From: Secundilactobacillus pentosiphilus
GTDB taxonomy: Bacteria > Bacillota > Bacilli > Lactobacillales > Lactobacillaceae
Length of the DNA: 64,000 nt
Direction of reading: 5' to 3'
Assembly: GCF_002217985.1 (NCBI RefSeq)
Contig: NZ_BCMI01000016.1
Location: 1-64,000 of the forward strand
The first letter of the stretch is position 1; every line of letters starts with the position of its first letter. The notes under the pieces are model-generated. The model worked only from the letters and a program-made list of their open reading frames with translations. It had not been told where the DNA came from and did not search any database. Shown here one piece after another: positions 16,517 through 25,198 of this stretch. Made by a program: the position numbers and the translations under genes.

Positions 16517-16561
16517 CCGTGTTGGTTGTTATATATAAAAATATAGAAATGGTTTACACGG
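16517..16561 (+). promoter_or_regulatory. Inverted repeat before the SDR gene
   Basis: CCGTGT (16517-16522) and ACACGG (16556-16561) face each other across 33 AT-rich bases that include TATATATAAA. It could be a TetR operator or a looped pair of half-sites; the spacing is too long for a single dimer. Confidence 0.35.
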
Positions 16562-16577
16562 ACAGGAATTTGATGAT

Positions 16578-17312
16578 ATGGGTAAATTAACTGGGAAAGT
16601 AGGTATTATCACAGGTGGCGTTCAAGGTATGGGGGCTGCAGATGCAAAGCTTTTTATTGATGAAGGTGCCAAAGTTGTAATCACTACTGATCATAAAGTA
16701 ACCGAGGGTCAAAAATTAGCTGATGAACTTGGCGACAACGCAATCTTCGTTCAGCACGATGTCAGCAGTGAGGACGATTGGGAAAAGGTCATTAAAACGA
16801 CACTTGATCATTTTGGTCGACTCGATATCTTAGTGAACAATGCTGGTATTGATAACTTCAAGAACATGTTTGATGTTACTGCCGATGAGTATTTAAAGAT
16901 CGTTAAAGTCAATCAGTTGGGGACGTTCTTGGGAATGAAGTACGCAGCTGCTGAAATGAAAGAACACGGCGGTAGTATTATCAATATTTCCTCAATGGCC
17001 GGCTTAGTTGGTGCTCTTCCGGTCTACACGGATACTAAATTTGCGGTTCGTGGGATGACAAAGGCTGCTGCGGTTGAGCTCGGCCATTACAACATCCGCG
17101 TTAATTCCGTTCACCCTGGCGCCGTTAGAACACCAATGCTTGACGATCCTAAAGTTGCTAAAGTCCTTAAAGAAGGCATTGCTAAAACGCCTTTACAGCG
17201 GGTTGCTGAACCAGAAGAAGTTGCCAATATGGTGCTGTTCCTAGCATCTGATGATTCAAGATTCTCAACGGGATCTGAATTCGTGCTTGATGGCGGGGCA
17301 ACTGCTCAATAA
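16578..17312 (+). CDS. Short-chain dehydrogenase/reductase
   Basis: A 244-residue classical SDR. The cofactor motif is TGGVQGMG (TGxxxGxG), followed by NNAG, a catalytic Ser in NISSMAG, YTDTK (YxxxK) and the HPGAVRTPM tail. The pattern resembles the lactobacillar R-specific alcohol dehydrogenases, and the C-terminus (GSEFVLDGGATAQ) fits that group. It probably reduces ketones or aldehydes with NAD(P)H. Asp after the second strand is not obvious (TTDHKVTEG), so cofactor preference is open. Confidence 0.9.
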   Translation: MGKLTGKVGIITGGVQGMGAADAKLFIDEGAKVVITTDHKVTEGQKLADELGDNAIFVQHDVSSEDDWEKVIKTTLDHFGRLDILVNNAGIDNFKNMFDVTADEYLKIVKVNQLGTFLGMKYAAAEMKEHGGSIINISSMAGLVGALPVYTDTKFAVRGMTKAAAVELGHYNIRVNSVHPGAVRTPMLDDPKVAKVLKEGIAKTPLQRVAEPEEVANMVLFLASDDSRFSTGSEFVLDGGATAQ

Positions 17313-17343
17313 AGAGCCGTTTAAAATGATTTTATAGAATGCT

Positions 17344-17383
17344 TCGAAAGCACAGTCACATTCTCTTGTGGCTGTGTTTTCGA
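17344..17383 (+). terminator. Terminator of the SDR gene
   Basis: A 17-bp stem with minor mismatches (TCGAAAGCACAGTCACA/TGTGGCTGTGTTTTCGA). Between it and the next terminator (17384-17562) I see nothing. Confidence 0.75.
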
Positions 17384-17562
17384 TATTCGGATAGTGTTAA
17401 ATACGAAAGGTTAAATAGTGTTTCAGTACTTTATGGAGTTATACAATTAGGTAGTTTCATAATATGATCTAACTGTTCAAAGAAAGACTATTTCGGGAGA
17501 TTTGGTTATTGATTTAATTTTGGTTAGCATTGTGTTGTGTATCTATTAAAACTTTAGTCATA

Positions 17563-17600
17563 AAATACCCCCAGAGTTATTTTCAACTCTGAGGGTATTT
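17563..17600 (-). terminator. Terminator of the nitroreductase gene
   Basis: The stem AAATACCCCCAGAGTT/AACTCTGAGGGTATTT has one mismatch and a six-base loop. It lies just past the stop at 17639 on the minus strand. Confidence 0.85.
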
Positions 17601-17638
17601 GTCAAACAATATAAAGCTTTTGATAACACTGGTTAACC

Positions 17639-18283
17639 TTAGTCTTCAATACTCAAAAATTTCTCCAAGTCATTGCGATCAGTATGCAGCTGGTTCAGTT
17701 TCTTATCTTGAGGATAGCCGATGGCGACTCCCATCATCAGTACTTCATCCTCAGGGATAGTGAATGCATCTCGTATTTCTTTTGGATAGCGAATCAACTC
17801 ATACGCCGTCATGGCAGCCAGACCGTGTTCATAAGCTGATAAGGTTAAGCCGTAGCCAAAAGCGCCAGCATCATAGGTAGAATAGGCGGACGAACTCTTT
17901 GGAATCGTGATGTAGACGATGGCTGGTGCGTTAAAGAGTTTGGCATTGAAATTACTGTAATCCTGATTGCCGTCGTCGCCGAGGAATTGATCGTTTTTAG
18001 CCGTTGTTTGTTTCATATTATTCTTTGCGTAGTCCGACCAATCTTTCGGCGGGATAACCTCTGGAGAGCCCTTAACATGATTGGTAGCTGAGTTGAAATG
18101 AGTTTCCCGAATGTTTTTTACTGTCTGCCCAATTGCTAAATAGGCTTTCCACGGTTGAGAATTTCCCCAAGATGGCGCCAAGCCAGCTTCTTTCACGATG
18201 TCTTTAAGTACGTCGAGAGCCACGACTTTATCTTCAAATGCGCGGACAGCGTGACGTTTAACTAATGCACTGTTATTATTCAT
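17639..18283 (-). CDS. Nitroreductase-family flavoprotein
   Basis: A 214-residue FMN-dependent NAD(P)H oxidoreductase. The N-terminal RHAVRAFEDKVV motif contributes FMN-binding residues, followed by APSWGNSQPWKAY and a C-terminal EVLMMGVAIGYPQD segment. It likely reduces quinones, nitro compounds or other electrophiles. It is divergent from an HxlR-family regulator with an N-terminal cysteine, the same arrangement as hypR-hypO in Bacillus subtilis, so induction by disulfide or electrophile stress is a sound inference. Confidence 0.9.
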   Translation of the reverse strand: MNNNSALVKRHAVRAFEDKVVALDVLKDIVKEAGLAPSWGNSQPWKAYLAIGQTVKNIRETHFNSATNHVKGSPEVIPPKDWSDYAKNNMKQTTAKNDQFLGDDGNQDYSNFNAKLFNAPAIVYITIPKSSSAYSTYDAGAFGYGLTLSAYEHGLAAMTAYELIRYPKEIRDAFTIPEDEVLMMGVAIGYPQDKKLNQLHTDRNDLEKFLSIED

Positions 18284-18355
18284 TATTTTCCCTCCAAATT
18301 AGTAATTTCCGACGAAAGTTAACTAAATAAAATTTCTTTCACATGCTTTATCTAG

Positions 18356-18393
18356 ATGATACAGTTGATATATGAACTCGACAATACTGTACT
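18356..18393. promoter_or_regulatory. Face-to-face promoters of nitroreductase and HxlR genes
   Basis: Plus strand: TTGATA (18365-18370), 17 bases, TGTACT (18388-18393), for the regulator. Minus strand: TTGTCG (18384-18379), 17 bases, TATCAT (18361-18356), for the nitroreductase. The half-sites TACAGT and ACTGTA lie in both. One regulator bound here would control both genes. Confidence 0.65.
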
Positions 18394-18423
18394 TTTTGTC
18401 AGTAGTAGGGAGGCTATATTTTA

Positions 18424-18774
18424 ATGAAAAAGCGAGAAATTTATAACCGTCAGACTGGCTGTTCAGTGGAAAACACTGTGCAGTTTATTTCAGGAAAGTG
18501 GAAATCGGTGATCATGTATCACCTGCTCAACAATTCGACCCAACGATTTGGTCAGCTTAACGCTAAAATTCCTAGCTGTACGCCGCGTATGCTGGCACGC
18601 CAGTTAAATGAATTAGAGCAAGATGGACTTGTAGAAAAACATGTTTACGAAACCGTTCCGATGGTCACCGATTATTCTGCAACGACATTTGGTCAATCGC
18701 TCGTACCCGTTATTACGGCGATGTCGGAATGGGGAGATAAATACAATGCGTTAGCGAAGGCGCATGCAAAATAG
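18424..18774 (+). CDS. HxlR/DUF24-family redox-sensing regulator
   Basis: A 116-residue winged-helix protein. Cys13 in TGCSVENT is at the position of the redox-sensing cysteine of YodB, CatR and HypR. The HTH core is ISGKWKSVIMYHLL, with LKIPSCTPRMLARQLNELE-like recognition region (a second cysteine in PSCTP). GGAGG precedes the start. It is divergent from the nitroreductase it probably controls. Confidence 0.9.
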   Translation: MKKREIYNRQTGCSVENTVQFISGKWKSVIMYHLLNNSTQRFGQLNAKIPSCTPRMLARQLNELEQDGLVEKHVYETVPMVTDYSATTFGQSLVPVITAMSEWGDKYNALAKAHAK

Positions 18775-19196
18775 GATGGCGCTTTTATGTTTATATATAT
18801 TTTCTGTGCTACAAAACCACCGTTAAAGTACTTTTTAACCGAAAAGTATACTAAACTTCAGTTATCTCGAATCTTTTCGGTTAGCAGGAGACGGCACGTT
18901 CAAGTCAAATTCTTTTGATTGTTTCATTACTTTACAGGAAGATAATAAGCCAAATGCTTCATGGAACGTTAAAGTTTTTCGTTCTGTAGAAGATCAGAAT
19001 CGGGATGAGAAAAGTCCGTGATTGACTTAGAAATCGTCAAGCCTTCATAAATCACGGTCAATTTCCTATCGGTGAAATTGACAAAGATAATCAAGTTTTC
19101 CAATTTAGCCAAAAATAATTTATGCTTAAAAAGAGTGCAATTTAATTATTTATCAATAGTGATAAATTAAAGATATTAAATAATGGAGGCTTCTTT
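18775..19196 (+). other. Gene-free region with a possible coding remnant
   Basis: One open stretch (about 18886-19020) reads as plausible protein (AGDGTFKSNSFDCFITLQED and on to EDQNRDEKSP) but begins just after a stop codon and has no start signal, so it may be the end of a lost gene. A stem CCGTGATT/AATCACGG follows at about 19017-19062. The promoter and GGAGG for the gene at 19197 are at the right end. Confidence 0.4.
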
Positions 19197-19607
19197 TTGA
19201 ACTCAAACTTAAAATTCCATCATATTGGCCGCCCGGTGCCCTTAACACAAATCAAGGATAATCCGGCAACAAAATATAGTCCGCTTTGGGATATGTATTC
19301 GCTGGATGAAGTTAATCCGCTCACGATTCCAGTAGAGTTACATGCTTTTGGTCCAAAATGTACGTTGGATGCTCATATTCAAACTGAACCACACGTTGCC
19401 TTCACCACTGACGATATTGAATCCGCGTTGAAAAACGAAACGATCATTATGCCACTTTACCAACCCTTTGCTGGTTATCAATGTGCCATGATCCTGGTCA
19501 ATGGTCAGCCAATCGAACGCATTGAAACGACCCTTAGCGAATCTGAAATTTGGGGGGATGGTATTTTTAAGGATAGTATCCTTTACCCAGACCACAATAA
19601 GGCTTAA
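19197..19607 (+). CDS. VOC/glyoxalase-like protein
   Basis: A 136-residue protein with two halves typical of the vicinal oxygen chelate fold: FHHIGRPVP at the start, then HVAFTTDDIESALKNETIIMPLYQPFAGYQCAMILVNGQPIERIET. It starts at TTG, with GGAGG at good distance. The metal ligands are uncertain and the substrate is unknown. It sits among electrophile-response genes and ends at a strong bidirectional hairpin. Confidence 0.65.
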   Translation: MNSNLKFHHIGRPVPLTQIKDNPATKYSPLWDMYSLDEVNPLTIPVELHAFGPKCTLDAHIQTEPHVAFTTDDIESALKNETIIMPLYQPFAGYQCAMILVNGQPIERIETTLSESEIWGDGIFKDSILYPDHNKA

Positions 19608-19623
19608 GGTAAACAAATTCTGA

Positions 19624-19668
19624 TACATAAAACGCCTCCTAGTACTGTACTAGGGAGGCGTTTTATGT
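19624..19668. terminator. Bidirectional terminator
   Basis: A near-perfect 20-bp stem built around AAAACGCCTCCTAGTA and its complement, between convergent genes. Confidence 0.8.
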
Positions 19669-19697
19669 GTCAGAATCGTATTCAGAAATTAGTGAAT

Positions 19698-20003
19698 CTA
19701 TTCAAAGCTGCTTTCATCCAAGTCGCCAAACTGCGGCTTCCATGGGGTGATGGTCATTGAGGTCACCAAATCATGGATATAGTAGGGATCCTGCTTGATA
19801 ACGGTCATCAAAGTATCGCGGTCGGCAACGTGGAAAATCAGAATTGCCTGGCGCTTATGGTCACCCTGACTGGGACCGGAGACTACTAGATTGCCAATTT
19901 TAATTTGTTCCTTGAGATATTTGACGTGGGCTAGGACGTACTTGGTCCAGCCAACCATATTATCATGGGTGTAAGTCACCACAAAGTATTGTTTTTTGGT
20001 CAC
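19698..20003 (-). CDS. YciI-family protein
   Basis: A 101-residue ferredoxin-like-fold protein (QYFVVTYTHDN, then HVKYLKEQIKIGNLVVSGPS, then QAILIFHVADRDTLMTVIKQDPYYIHDL), the pattern of YciI/YCII-related dehydrochlorinase-like domains. It starts at a GTG that overlaps the TAG of the upstream fusion gene by one base, so it is translationally coupled to it. Its function is probably catalysis on a small product of the same pathway. Confidence 0.85.
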   Translation of the reverse strand: MTKKQYFVVTYTHDNMVGWTKYVLAHVKYLKEQIKIGNLVVSGPSQGDHKRQAILIFHVADRDTLMTVIKQDPYYIHDLVTSMTITPWKPQFGDLDESSFE

Positions 20004-21166
20004 TATTTTTCATCCTTTTTAAAAGTTTGGGTGTCAACTGATTGATAAAATGCGGCTAACGCATCAGAGACGGCCTGTGGCTGTTCCATCGGCATCATGT
20101 GGGTACCAGGGTCCAAGGTGACTAACTTGGAATTTGGATAGGCGTTGGCCATCTGCTGCATGATGGCCGGAATCGCAGAAGCATCCTGTTTACCGCCTAA
20201 AGCTAATACTGGCACTTTGATGTTCGGTGCGGTTTCCGTTGCGTCGCCTGCGGCCATTGCACGCCAAGCTGCGGCCCAGTTGGCCACGCTCATATGACGG
20301 ACGCACTCGCGGCCATAGCGGACTTCCCAAGGATTACGGGCAATGGTTTCAGGTGTGAACCAGCGAATCAAGGATACGGCAACTTGTGCTTCCATACCCT
20401 CTTTTTCGGCAGCATCAGCACGGGCAGCCAGCACTGGGAAACCTTTAAGACCAGTGGCAACCAGAGCTAATGAACGTACGTCTTCAGGATAGTCGGTAAC
20501 CAAAGCTTGTGCAATGGCACCACCGTATGAAGCACCATAAATATCTGCTTTTTTGATACCCAGTTTACTCAAGAGATTGTGCAAATCGTCGGCCAACTGA
20601 TCCAGACTCGTCGTCACTGGTGCATTACGGGCACGGCCATGACCACGGATATCATACGCGATGACCCGGGCGCCGGTTTTGGCCAGTTGCGGGTAAACTT
20701 CACGCCAAGTACGGTGATCCAGTGCCAGGCAGTGAATCAAGACGATAGGGAAGCCGTCACCGTGGTTGTCCCAGACCATCGTTTCATGGTCGCCGACGTT
20801 TACCAATTCTTCAGTGACGTTTGGCCGTAAGCGTTGCTGTTCACTTTGCAGGTAAGGTGCAATTACCCGAGCGGCGTTAACAGCACGGGGATTGCCGGCA
20901 TAAATGCTGGCTAAATTGATCACATCTTGAATTTCATCGTCCGTTGCGCCGGCTTGCTGAGCAGCTTTGACGTAAACTTGAAGTTGGCCGTCCATATCGC
21001 CCATGCCAATCAGCATTGCCAGGGTGTTCATTGCCCACTGACGGTCGCCGATGATGGCGTTGTCGTTCAGTTCTTTACCGGTGTTAGTGATTGCTCGGCT
21101 GAGTTGGGGTGTCAAACGTGCTAGTTCTGATACTTTTTTATTAACAATTGTTGTGTCGTCTGTCAT
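20003..21166 (-). CDS. Fusion: carboxymuconolactone decarboxylase domain plus alpha/beta hydrolase
   Basis: A 387-residue two-domain protein. Residues 1 to about 105 form a CMD-like helical domain (LNDNAIIGDRQWAMNTLAMLIGMG, DEIQDVINLASIYAGNPRAVNAA). From about 120 it is an alpha/beta hydrolase with oxyanion segment VLIHCLALDHRTW, nucleophile motif GASYGG and a late GTHMMP histidine. Known PcaL-type fusions put the hydrolase first; here the order is reversed. True protocatechuate breakdown is not supported by neighbours. It is coupled to yciI. The Rrf2 gene beyond the TnpB element may control it. Confidence 0.87.
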   Translation of the reverse strand: MTDDTTIVNKKVSELARLTPQLSRAITNTGKELNDNAIIGDRQWAMNTLAMLIGMGDMDGQLQVYVKAAQQAGATDDEIQDVINLASIYAGNPRAVNAARVIAPYLQSEQQRLRPNVTEELVNVGDHETMVWDNHGDGFPIVLIHCLALDHRTWREVYPQLAKTGARVIAYDIRGHGRARNAPVTTSLDQLADDLHNLLSKLGIKKADIYGASYGGAIAQALVTDYPEDVRSLALVATGLKGFPVLAARADAAEKEGMEAQVAVSLIRWFTPETIARNPWEVRYGRECVRHMSVANWAAAWRAMAAGDATETAPNIKVPVLALGGKQDASAIPAIMQQMANAYPNSKLVTLDPGTHMMPMEQPQAVSDALAAFYQSVDTQTFKKDEK

Positions 21167-21533
21167 ATTTTAGGTCTCCTTTTATCTATGGATATATATT
21201 GTCCAAGGAATTAAAGCTATTTTACAACTTGCTTCGAGAAAGTCAACTGTTTGAAAAGAATTTGGTGAATTACAATAAATCAGCTTTTCCGGTTTGACGG
21301 TGCTATTTGCACCTAGGCAAGACTAGTTTTAAAGTAGGTTTACAGATTATTTTGACTGGCTGACAGGCCGCAGGAGGTGTGAACAGTAACTGTATTGTTG
21401 TAAAAGTATATAAATCTTTGCAAAGTGGTGATTCTATATGATTATGTATTCTTATAAGCCTGGTAATTAATCTAATAAGATTAAAAGTTAAGCGTTAAAT
21501 TCTCCGCTTTAGTTGATAGCTTATATGTAGTGA
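21167..21533. other. Upstream region of the fusion operon
   Basis: These bases must contain the minus-strand promoter of the CMD-hydrolase operon. Near 21300, GGTGCTATTTGCACC is a small dyad. No gene is seen. The TnpB element appears to begin near the right end. Confidence 0.4.
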
Positions 21534-21635
21534 TTTATATGAATTTCATTAAAAGGCTTTTTGGGATAAATCCTTTCTGTATAATATGAGGGACACCACA
21601 CCCTGGTGATTAAATTCAATAAGGCGGAATAACTG

Positions 21636-22814
21636 ATGTTACTCACCTACAAAATAGAAATTAAGCCGACTGAAAAGCAGGCTTGGCAGATTGATTCCCA
21701 CATCAGTGGTAGTCGTTGGGCTTATAACCTGTTTTTGGATATCAATCGGCAGCGTTATGAATGCGGTTATCACTATATGGGCGCCTATGAGTTCAGCAAG
21801 TGGTTTAACTATGAATATCTTGAAGCTAATCCTGATGACACGTGGATCAAGGATTTATATGCCAAATCGGTCAAACAGGCCTTTATTGATGCGGATACTG
21901 CCATGAAACGGTTCTTTAAGAAATTGGGCGGTTTCCCGCATTGGCGTTCCTTCAAACGCGGTCAGGGTAGTTACTACTTTGTTAAGAACAGCAAAGCACA
22001 AATTATTCCTTGTCAGCGCCACCGAATCAAGTTACCCAAGCTAGGCTGGGTACGTTTGAAAGAATTTGGTTATATCCCCACCGATGCCGAGCATTTTGTG
22101 ATTAAACAAGGTCGGATTAAATTTAAGGCTGGTCGGTATTACCTGACCTGTTTAGTGGAACAGGCCGAGCTGCCAAAGTCAGAACTGACCGGTGAGCCCG
22201 TCGGCATTGACCTTGGTCTTAAAGAGTTTGCCATTCTAAATGATGGCACGTTGTATCATAATCAGAATAAAAGCAGTCGGGTAAGAAGCATCAGAAAACG
22301 CCTGCGAAGGCTGCAAAGGAAAATGTCCCGCCAGTATCAAGCACTGAAAGCTAGAAGACAGAAAGAAGGAAAGTCTGCTACTGATTTAAATCTAGCCAAA
22401 ACTCAGCGGAAGGTGCAACGCTTGTATCAACAATTAACTAACATTCAGTCTGATTATCAAAATAAGATTATTGCCACTGTGGTGAGAACCAAGCCACAAT
22501 GGGTAGCCTTAGAAGACCTGAATGTTAAAGGTATGATGAAAAACCGGTATTTAGCTAAAGCCATTAGTCACCAGGGATTCTATAATTTTAGAAACAAATT
22601 AGCTACTAAATGCCAGCAATTTGACATTCCGGTGCACCTAACTGGCCGGTTTGAACCAACTTCTAAGTTATGCCATCAATGTGGCCATAAAAAAGTTGAT
22701 TTAAAACTCAAGGATCGGGTTTATGAATGCTCAAACTGCAACTATACCAAGGATCGTGATATAAATGCGGCCCTGAATATCAGGGATACTGAAAACTTTG
22801 AATTAGCTTATTAG
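21636..22814 (+). CDS. tnpB: TnpB RNA-guided nuclease
   Basis: A 392-residue TnpB. It has the N-terminal helical/OrfB segment (TEKQAWQIDSHISGSRWAYN), RuvC motifs GIDLGLKEFA (Asp), ALEDLNVKGM (Glu) and DRDINAALNI (Asp), and a four-cysteine zinc finger CHQCG/CSNC between the last two. All catalytic residues are present and the frame is intact, so the enzyme may be active. TnpB proteins cut DNA guided by an RNA from the element's right end. It sits between an Rrf2 gene and an operon that Rrf2 might control. Confidence 0.95.
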   Translation: MLLTYKIEIKPTEKQAWQIDSHISGSRWAYNLFLDINRQRYECGYHYMGAYEFSKWFNYEYLEANPDDTWIKDLYAKSVKQAFIDADTAMKRFFKKLGGFPHWRSFKRGQGSYYFVKNSKAQIIPCQRHRIKLPKLGWVRLKEFGYIPTDAEHFVIKQGRIKFKAGRYYLTCLVEQAELPKSELTGEPVGIDLGLKEFAILNDGTLYHNQNKSSRVRSIRKRLRRLQRKMSRQYQALKARRQKEGKSATDLNLAKTQRKVQRLYQQLTNIQSDYQNKIIATVVRTKPQWVALEDLNVKGMMKNRYLAKAISHQGFYNFRNKLATKCQQFDIPVHLTGRFEPTSKLCHQCGHKKVDLKLKDRVYECSNCNYTKDRDINAALNIRDTENFELAY

Positions 22815-22950
22815 CATAGGCTTCAAAGTATGTACCGGTGGCTAGCCGGGAATTAACGCTTGTGGACTATCATATCAACTGTATTAGCGAGCTTCTTGCG
22901 AAGCAGGATAGGGAGAAGCAAGAATAATCTATAACTTTTTATAAGTTATC
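22815..22950 (+). ncRNA. Candidate right-end guide RNA scaffold (omega/reRNA)
   Basis: The 136 bases after the tnpB stop are non-coding and rich in short dyads (ACCGGTGGCTAGCCGG, GCTTCTTGCGAAGC, ATAACTT/AAGTTAT), as expected for the structured scaffold transcribed through the end of a TnpB gene. The guide would be the bases just past the element end, here the leader of the Rrf2 gene. Boundaries are unproven. Confidence 0.5.
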
Positions 22951-22965
22951 AGTAGCAGGGATAGT

Positions 22966-23430
22966 ATGAAATTTAAAGTTGGGGTGGAGCAAGGAATCTA
23001 CGTCGTGGTGATCTTGGCACGGCAAAAGGATCATCAGCCACTGAAGAGTAAACTGCTGAGCCAAATTTTACAGGTATCTGATTCTTATTTGCATAAAATT
23101 ACCCGTCAGCTGGCGGTGGCCGGCATCGTCGCTACTGACGCCAGCAAAACCGGTGGTATCACCTTGGCACGGCCGACGAGTGAAATTTCGCTGCTGGATA
23201 TTTTTACCGCCATTGAAGGTGACGAGTCGTTTGCTTCGTGGAATAACCTGCGCAATCAGGTACTTCGACTTGACCAGGCAGCGTTTGACCAAAAATTTGA
23301 CCAGGTTAAACTGCAGTTTGAACGCGCGGAAACTAAATATAAGGAAACGCTGGCGCAATTATCCATCGCGGATCTGCTTAGTGACGAGACTTCTACATAC
23401 GTAGACTGGCAAGCACTTACTGATAAGTAA
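22966..23430 (+). CDS. Rrf2-family regulator without Fe-S cysteines
   Basis: A 154-residue Rrf2 regulator. Features are the N-terminal HTH (QGIYVVVILARQKDHQPLKSKLLSQILQVSDSYLHKITRQL), the wing (ATDASKTGGITLARPTSEISLLDIFTAIEGDE) and a long C-terminal helix. The three cysteines that bind Fe-S in IscR and NsrR are absent (no Cys at all), so it senses something else, like the CymR or YwnA branch. A likely target is the CMD-hydrolase/YciI operon on the far side of the TnpB element. Confidence 0.9.
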   Translation: MKFKVGVEQGIYVVVILARQKDHQPLKSKLLSQILQVSDSYLHKITRQLAVAGIVATDASKTGGITLARPTSEISLLDIFTAIEGDESFASWNNLRNQVLRLDQAAFDQKFDQVKLQFERAETKYKETLAQLSIADLLSDETSTYVDWQALTDK

Positions 23431-23435
23431 CGCAG

Positions 23436-23482
23436 CCATCAAAAAAACGGGCTACTCAGTTGAAGTAGCTCGTTTTTGATGG
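23436..23482. terminator. Terminator after the Rrf2 gene
   Basis: The stem CCATCAAAAA...TTTTTGATGG encloses an inner GCTACT/AGTAGC stem. It can serve both convergent genes. Confidence 0.8.
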
Positions 23483-23537
23483 TTATATGGTATTTAGTGT
23501 TGATGAGAAATCATTAGTACTATTTTTTGCCATTAGT

Positions 23538-25198
23538 TTAATTGCCGAAAGATAGGTCAAAAATGTTTTTGGAGTTGTAAGCGCCATCTGGGAGTCCAGT
23601 AGAACGGTATTTATCTTGAAGCTGTTGTAATTGGGTGGCGTAGCTATTGTCGGTGTCTCTTAACGCATCGTCTTTTTTCTGTAAAGCATCATATTGAGCC
23701 TGATAGCCTACAAAATCACCGTTTATAGCTGCGACGGCTTGTTTATAATCAGCATCATCTTGAACGGCACGCTCCAGGTCTTCTTTATAATCATTTAGTT
23801 GAGAAAGGCCATGCTGGTATTTTCATAATTTGGATTTTTCTTTTTTAATGCATCTAAAGCATCTTGTTCTTCTTTTATCCATTGTGTGTAGATGTCGCTC
23901 TTACTATCATCAGCCGATGATCTTGATGTAAATTCATTAATATTGTTTGACATTTGATTTATTTCTGAATACAGGGAGTTTTCCTTTTTGGAGTTTTGAT
24001 TATATTGACTAACTAATGTTAGTGCTGAAGCATAGTCCTTATCATACTGCTCCTGTAGCTTTTTCTGATCTTGTAATCTCTGTTGTTCTTGTTTTTGTAC
24101 TTCTGGATCAACAGCCGGTTTTTCAACCTTGGTGTTGTTAATATCCGCAACGAGAGTTTTAAAAATTTCATCCTTAGTGTTGGTTGATTTTGTATATGGC
24201 CCATCTTCCCAGTCAGTATCCATTTCAAGATGATATTTGTTATAAAGTTTTCCGGCTAATGTCCAAAAATAGTCAGCTTCACTTGGATCATTGTAGGAGT
24301 CTTCATCAGAATCCGTATTTCTATGATCTTGTGATTGATGAAATTTATCTTTATAAGCGGCTACCTTAGATTTATCCAGTGTGTTAATTTCTTTAGGATA
24401 CTCATCATTTTTTTGAGCACGCGCTTTTTCAGTTTGTAAGTTAGTTAAGTGATAAGCCAATGATTGGTAGTCATTACTCGTAGTGTCATGAGACTTTGCT
24501 GAAAGTGCTTTGATTTTTTGCTGGTAGTCATTAATTTGTGAGTCGAGTTTTGCATAGTAGTCTGCGGAATGTACGGTAGCATTAAGAATTTGATAGATGG
24601 TAGATGTTTGATTACTTTGGTTTGAAGCCTGCTGACTCAGTTCCAATGCTTTAGCTTTATATTGATCAGCTAACGCTAAATCGGCTTTTTCAGTTGCACT
24701 TGTCGCTGATGTTGCCGAAGTAGCTGGCGTACTTGCAGTTGCACTGCTTGTGGTAGTTGACTGCGCTGGTTTAGTTGAATTAGTGCTTGAATTAGCGGAT
24801 GAAGCATTAGAAGCTGTGCGAACTGCGGTTGAACTAGTCACAGCTGATGAATCTGTATTCTTTGAGCTGGCGGGCTTTGTAGCTGAAATTTTTAAATACG
24901 CTGTCGTTGTTTTGTATCCCTTTTTAGAGATGGTTAAACGATATTTCCAACTATTATGGAGCTTATGCTTTAACTTTAAACTGAATTTACCCTTGTTAGT
25001 TGCTTTTCCGTAGGCGTAGGTGGTGTGATTATGACTCAATCTGATGGTAGCTGATTTTGTTGCAGTTCCCTTTACAAACGTACTTTTGCTGGTTAATTTG
25101 GCAGGTTTGACACTTGTTTTTCTAATACTGGCCTGTGCAAGTCCTCCCATTAACATAAAACTAGTAGCGGTGGCGATAGTGACAACAGATTTATTCAT
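23538..25198 (-). pseudogene. Secreted coiled-coil protein with a C-terminal frameshift
   Basis: The main frame gives 467 residues: a signal peptide ending near AQA, an Ig-like domain of the Big_6 type (about 30-105), a Ser/Thr/Ala-rich linker and a long coiled-coil region. It stops at 23795. A second frame continues at once with clearly related coiled-coil protein (LSQLNDYKEDLERAVQDDAD and on to SKNIFDLSFGN) until TAA at 23538. One base missing from the four-T run 23820-23823 explains it: a fifth T would restore a roughly 553-residue protein. It may be a true lesion, a phase-variable tract or a sequencing error. The function is probably cell-surface. Confidence 0.8.

Larger units (their letters stand above)
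21534..22950 (+). mobile_element. Solo TnpB element (IS200/IS605-like), approximate ends
   Basis: The tnpB gene is flanked by short palindromes: ATGAATTTCAT and CACCA/TGGTG (21594-21608) on the left, and ATAACTT-TTTAT-AAGTTAT (22931-22949) on the right. TTTAT at 21534 just left of the first palindrome is a candidate target-adjacent motif. There is no tnpA transposase, so it would need one in trans. Ends are estimates. Confidence 0.6.
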
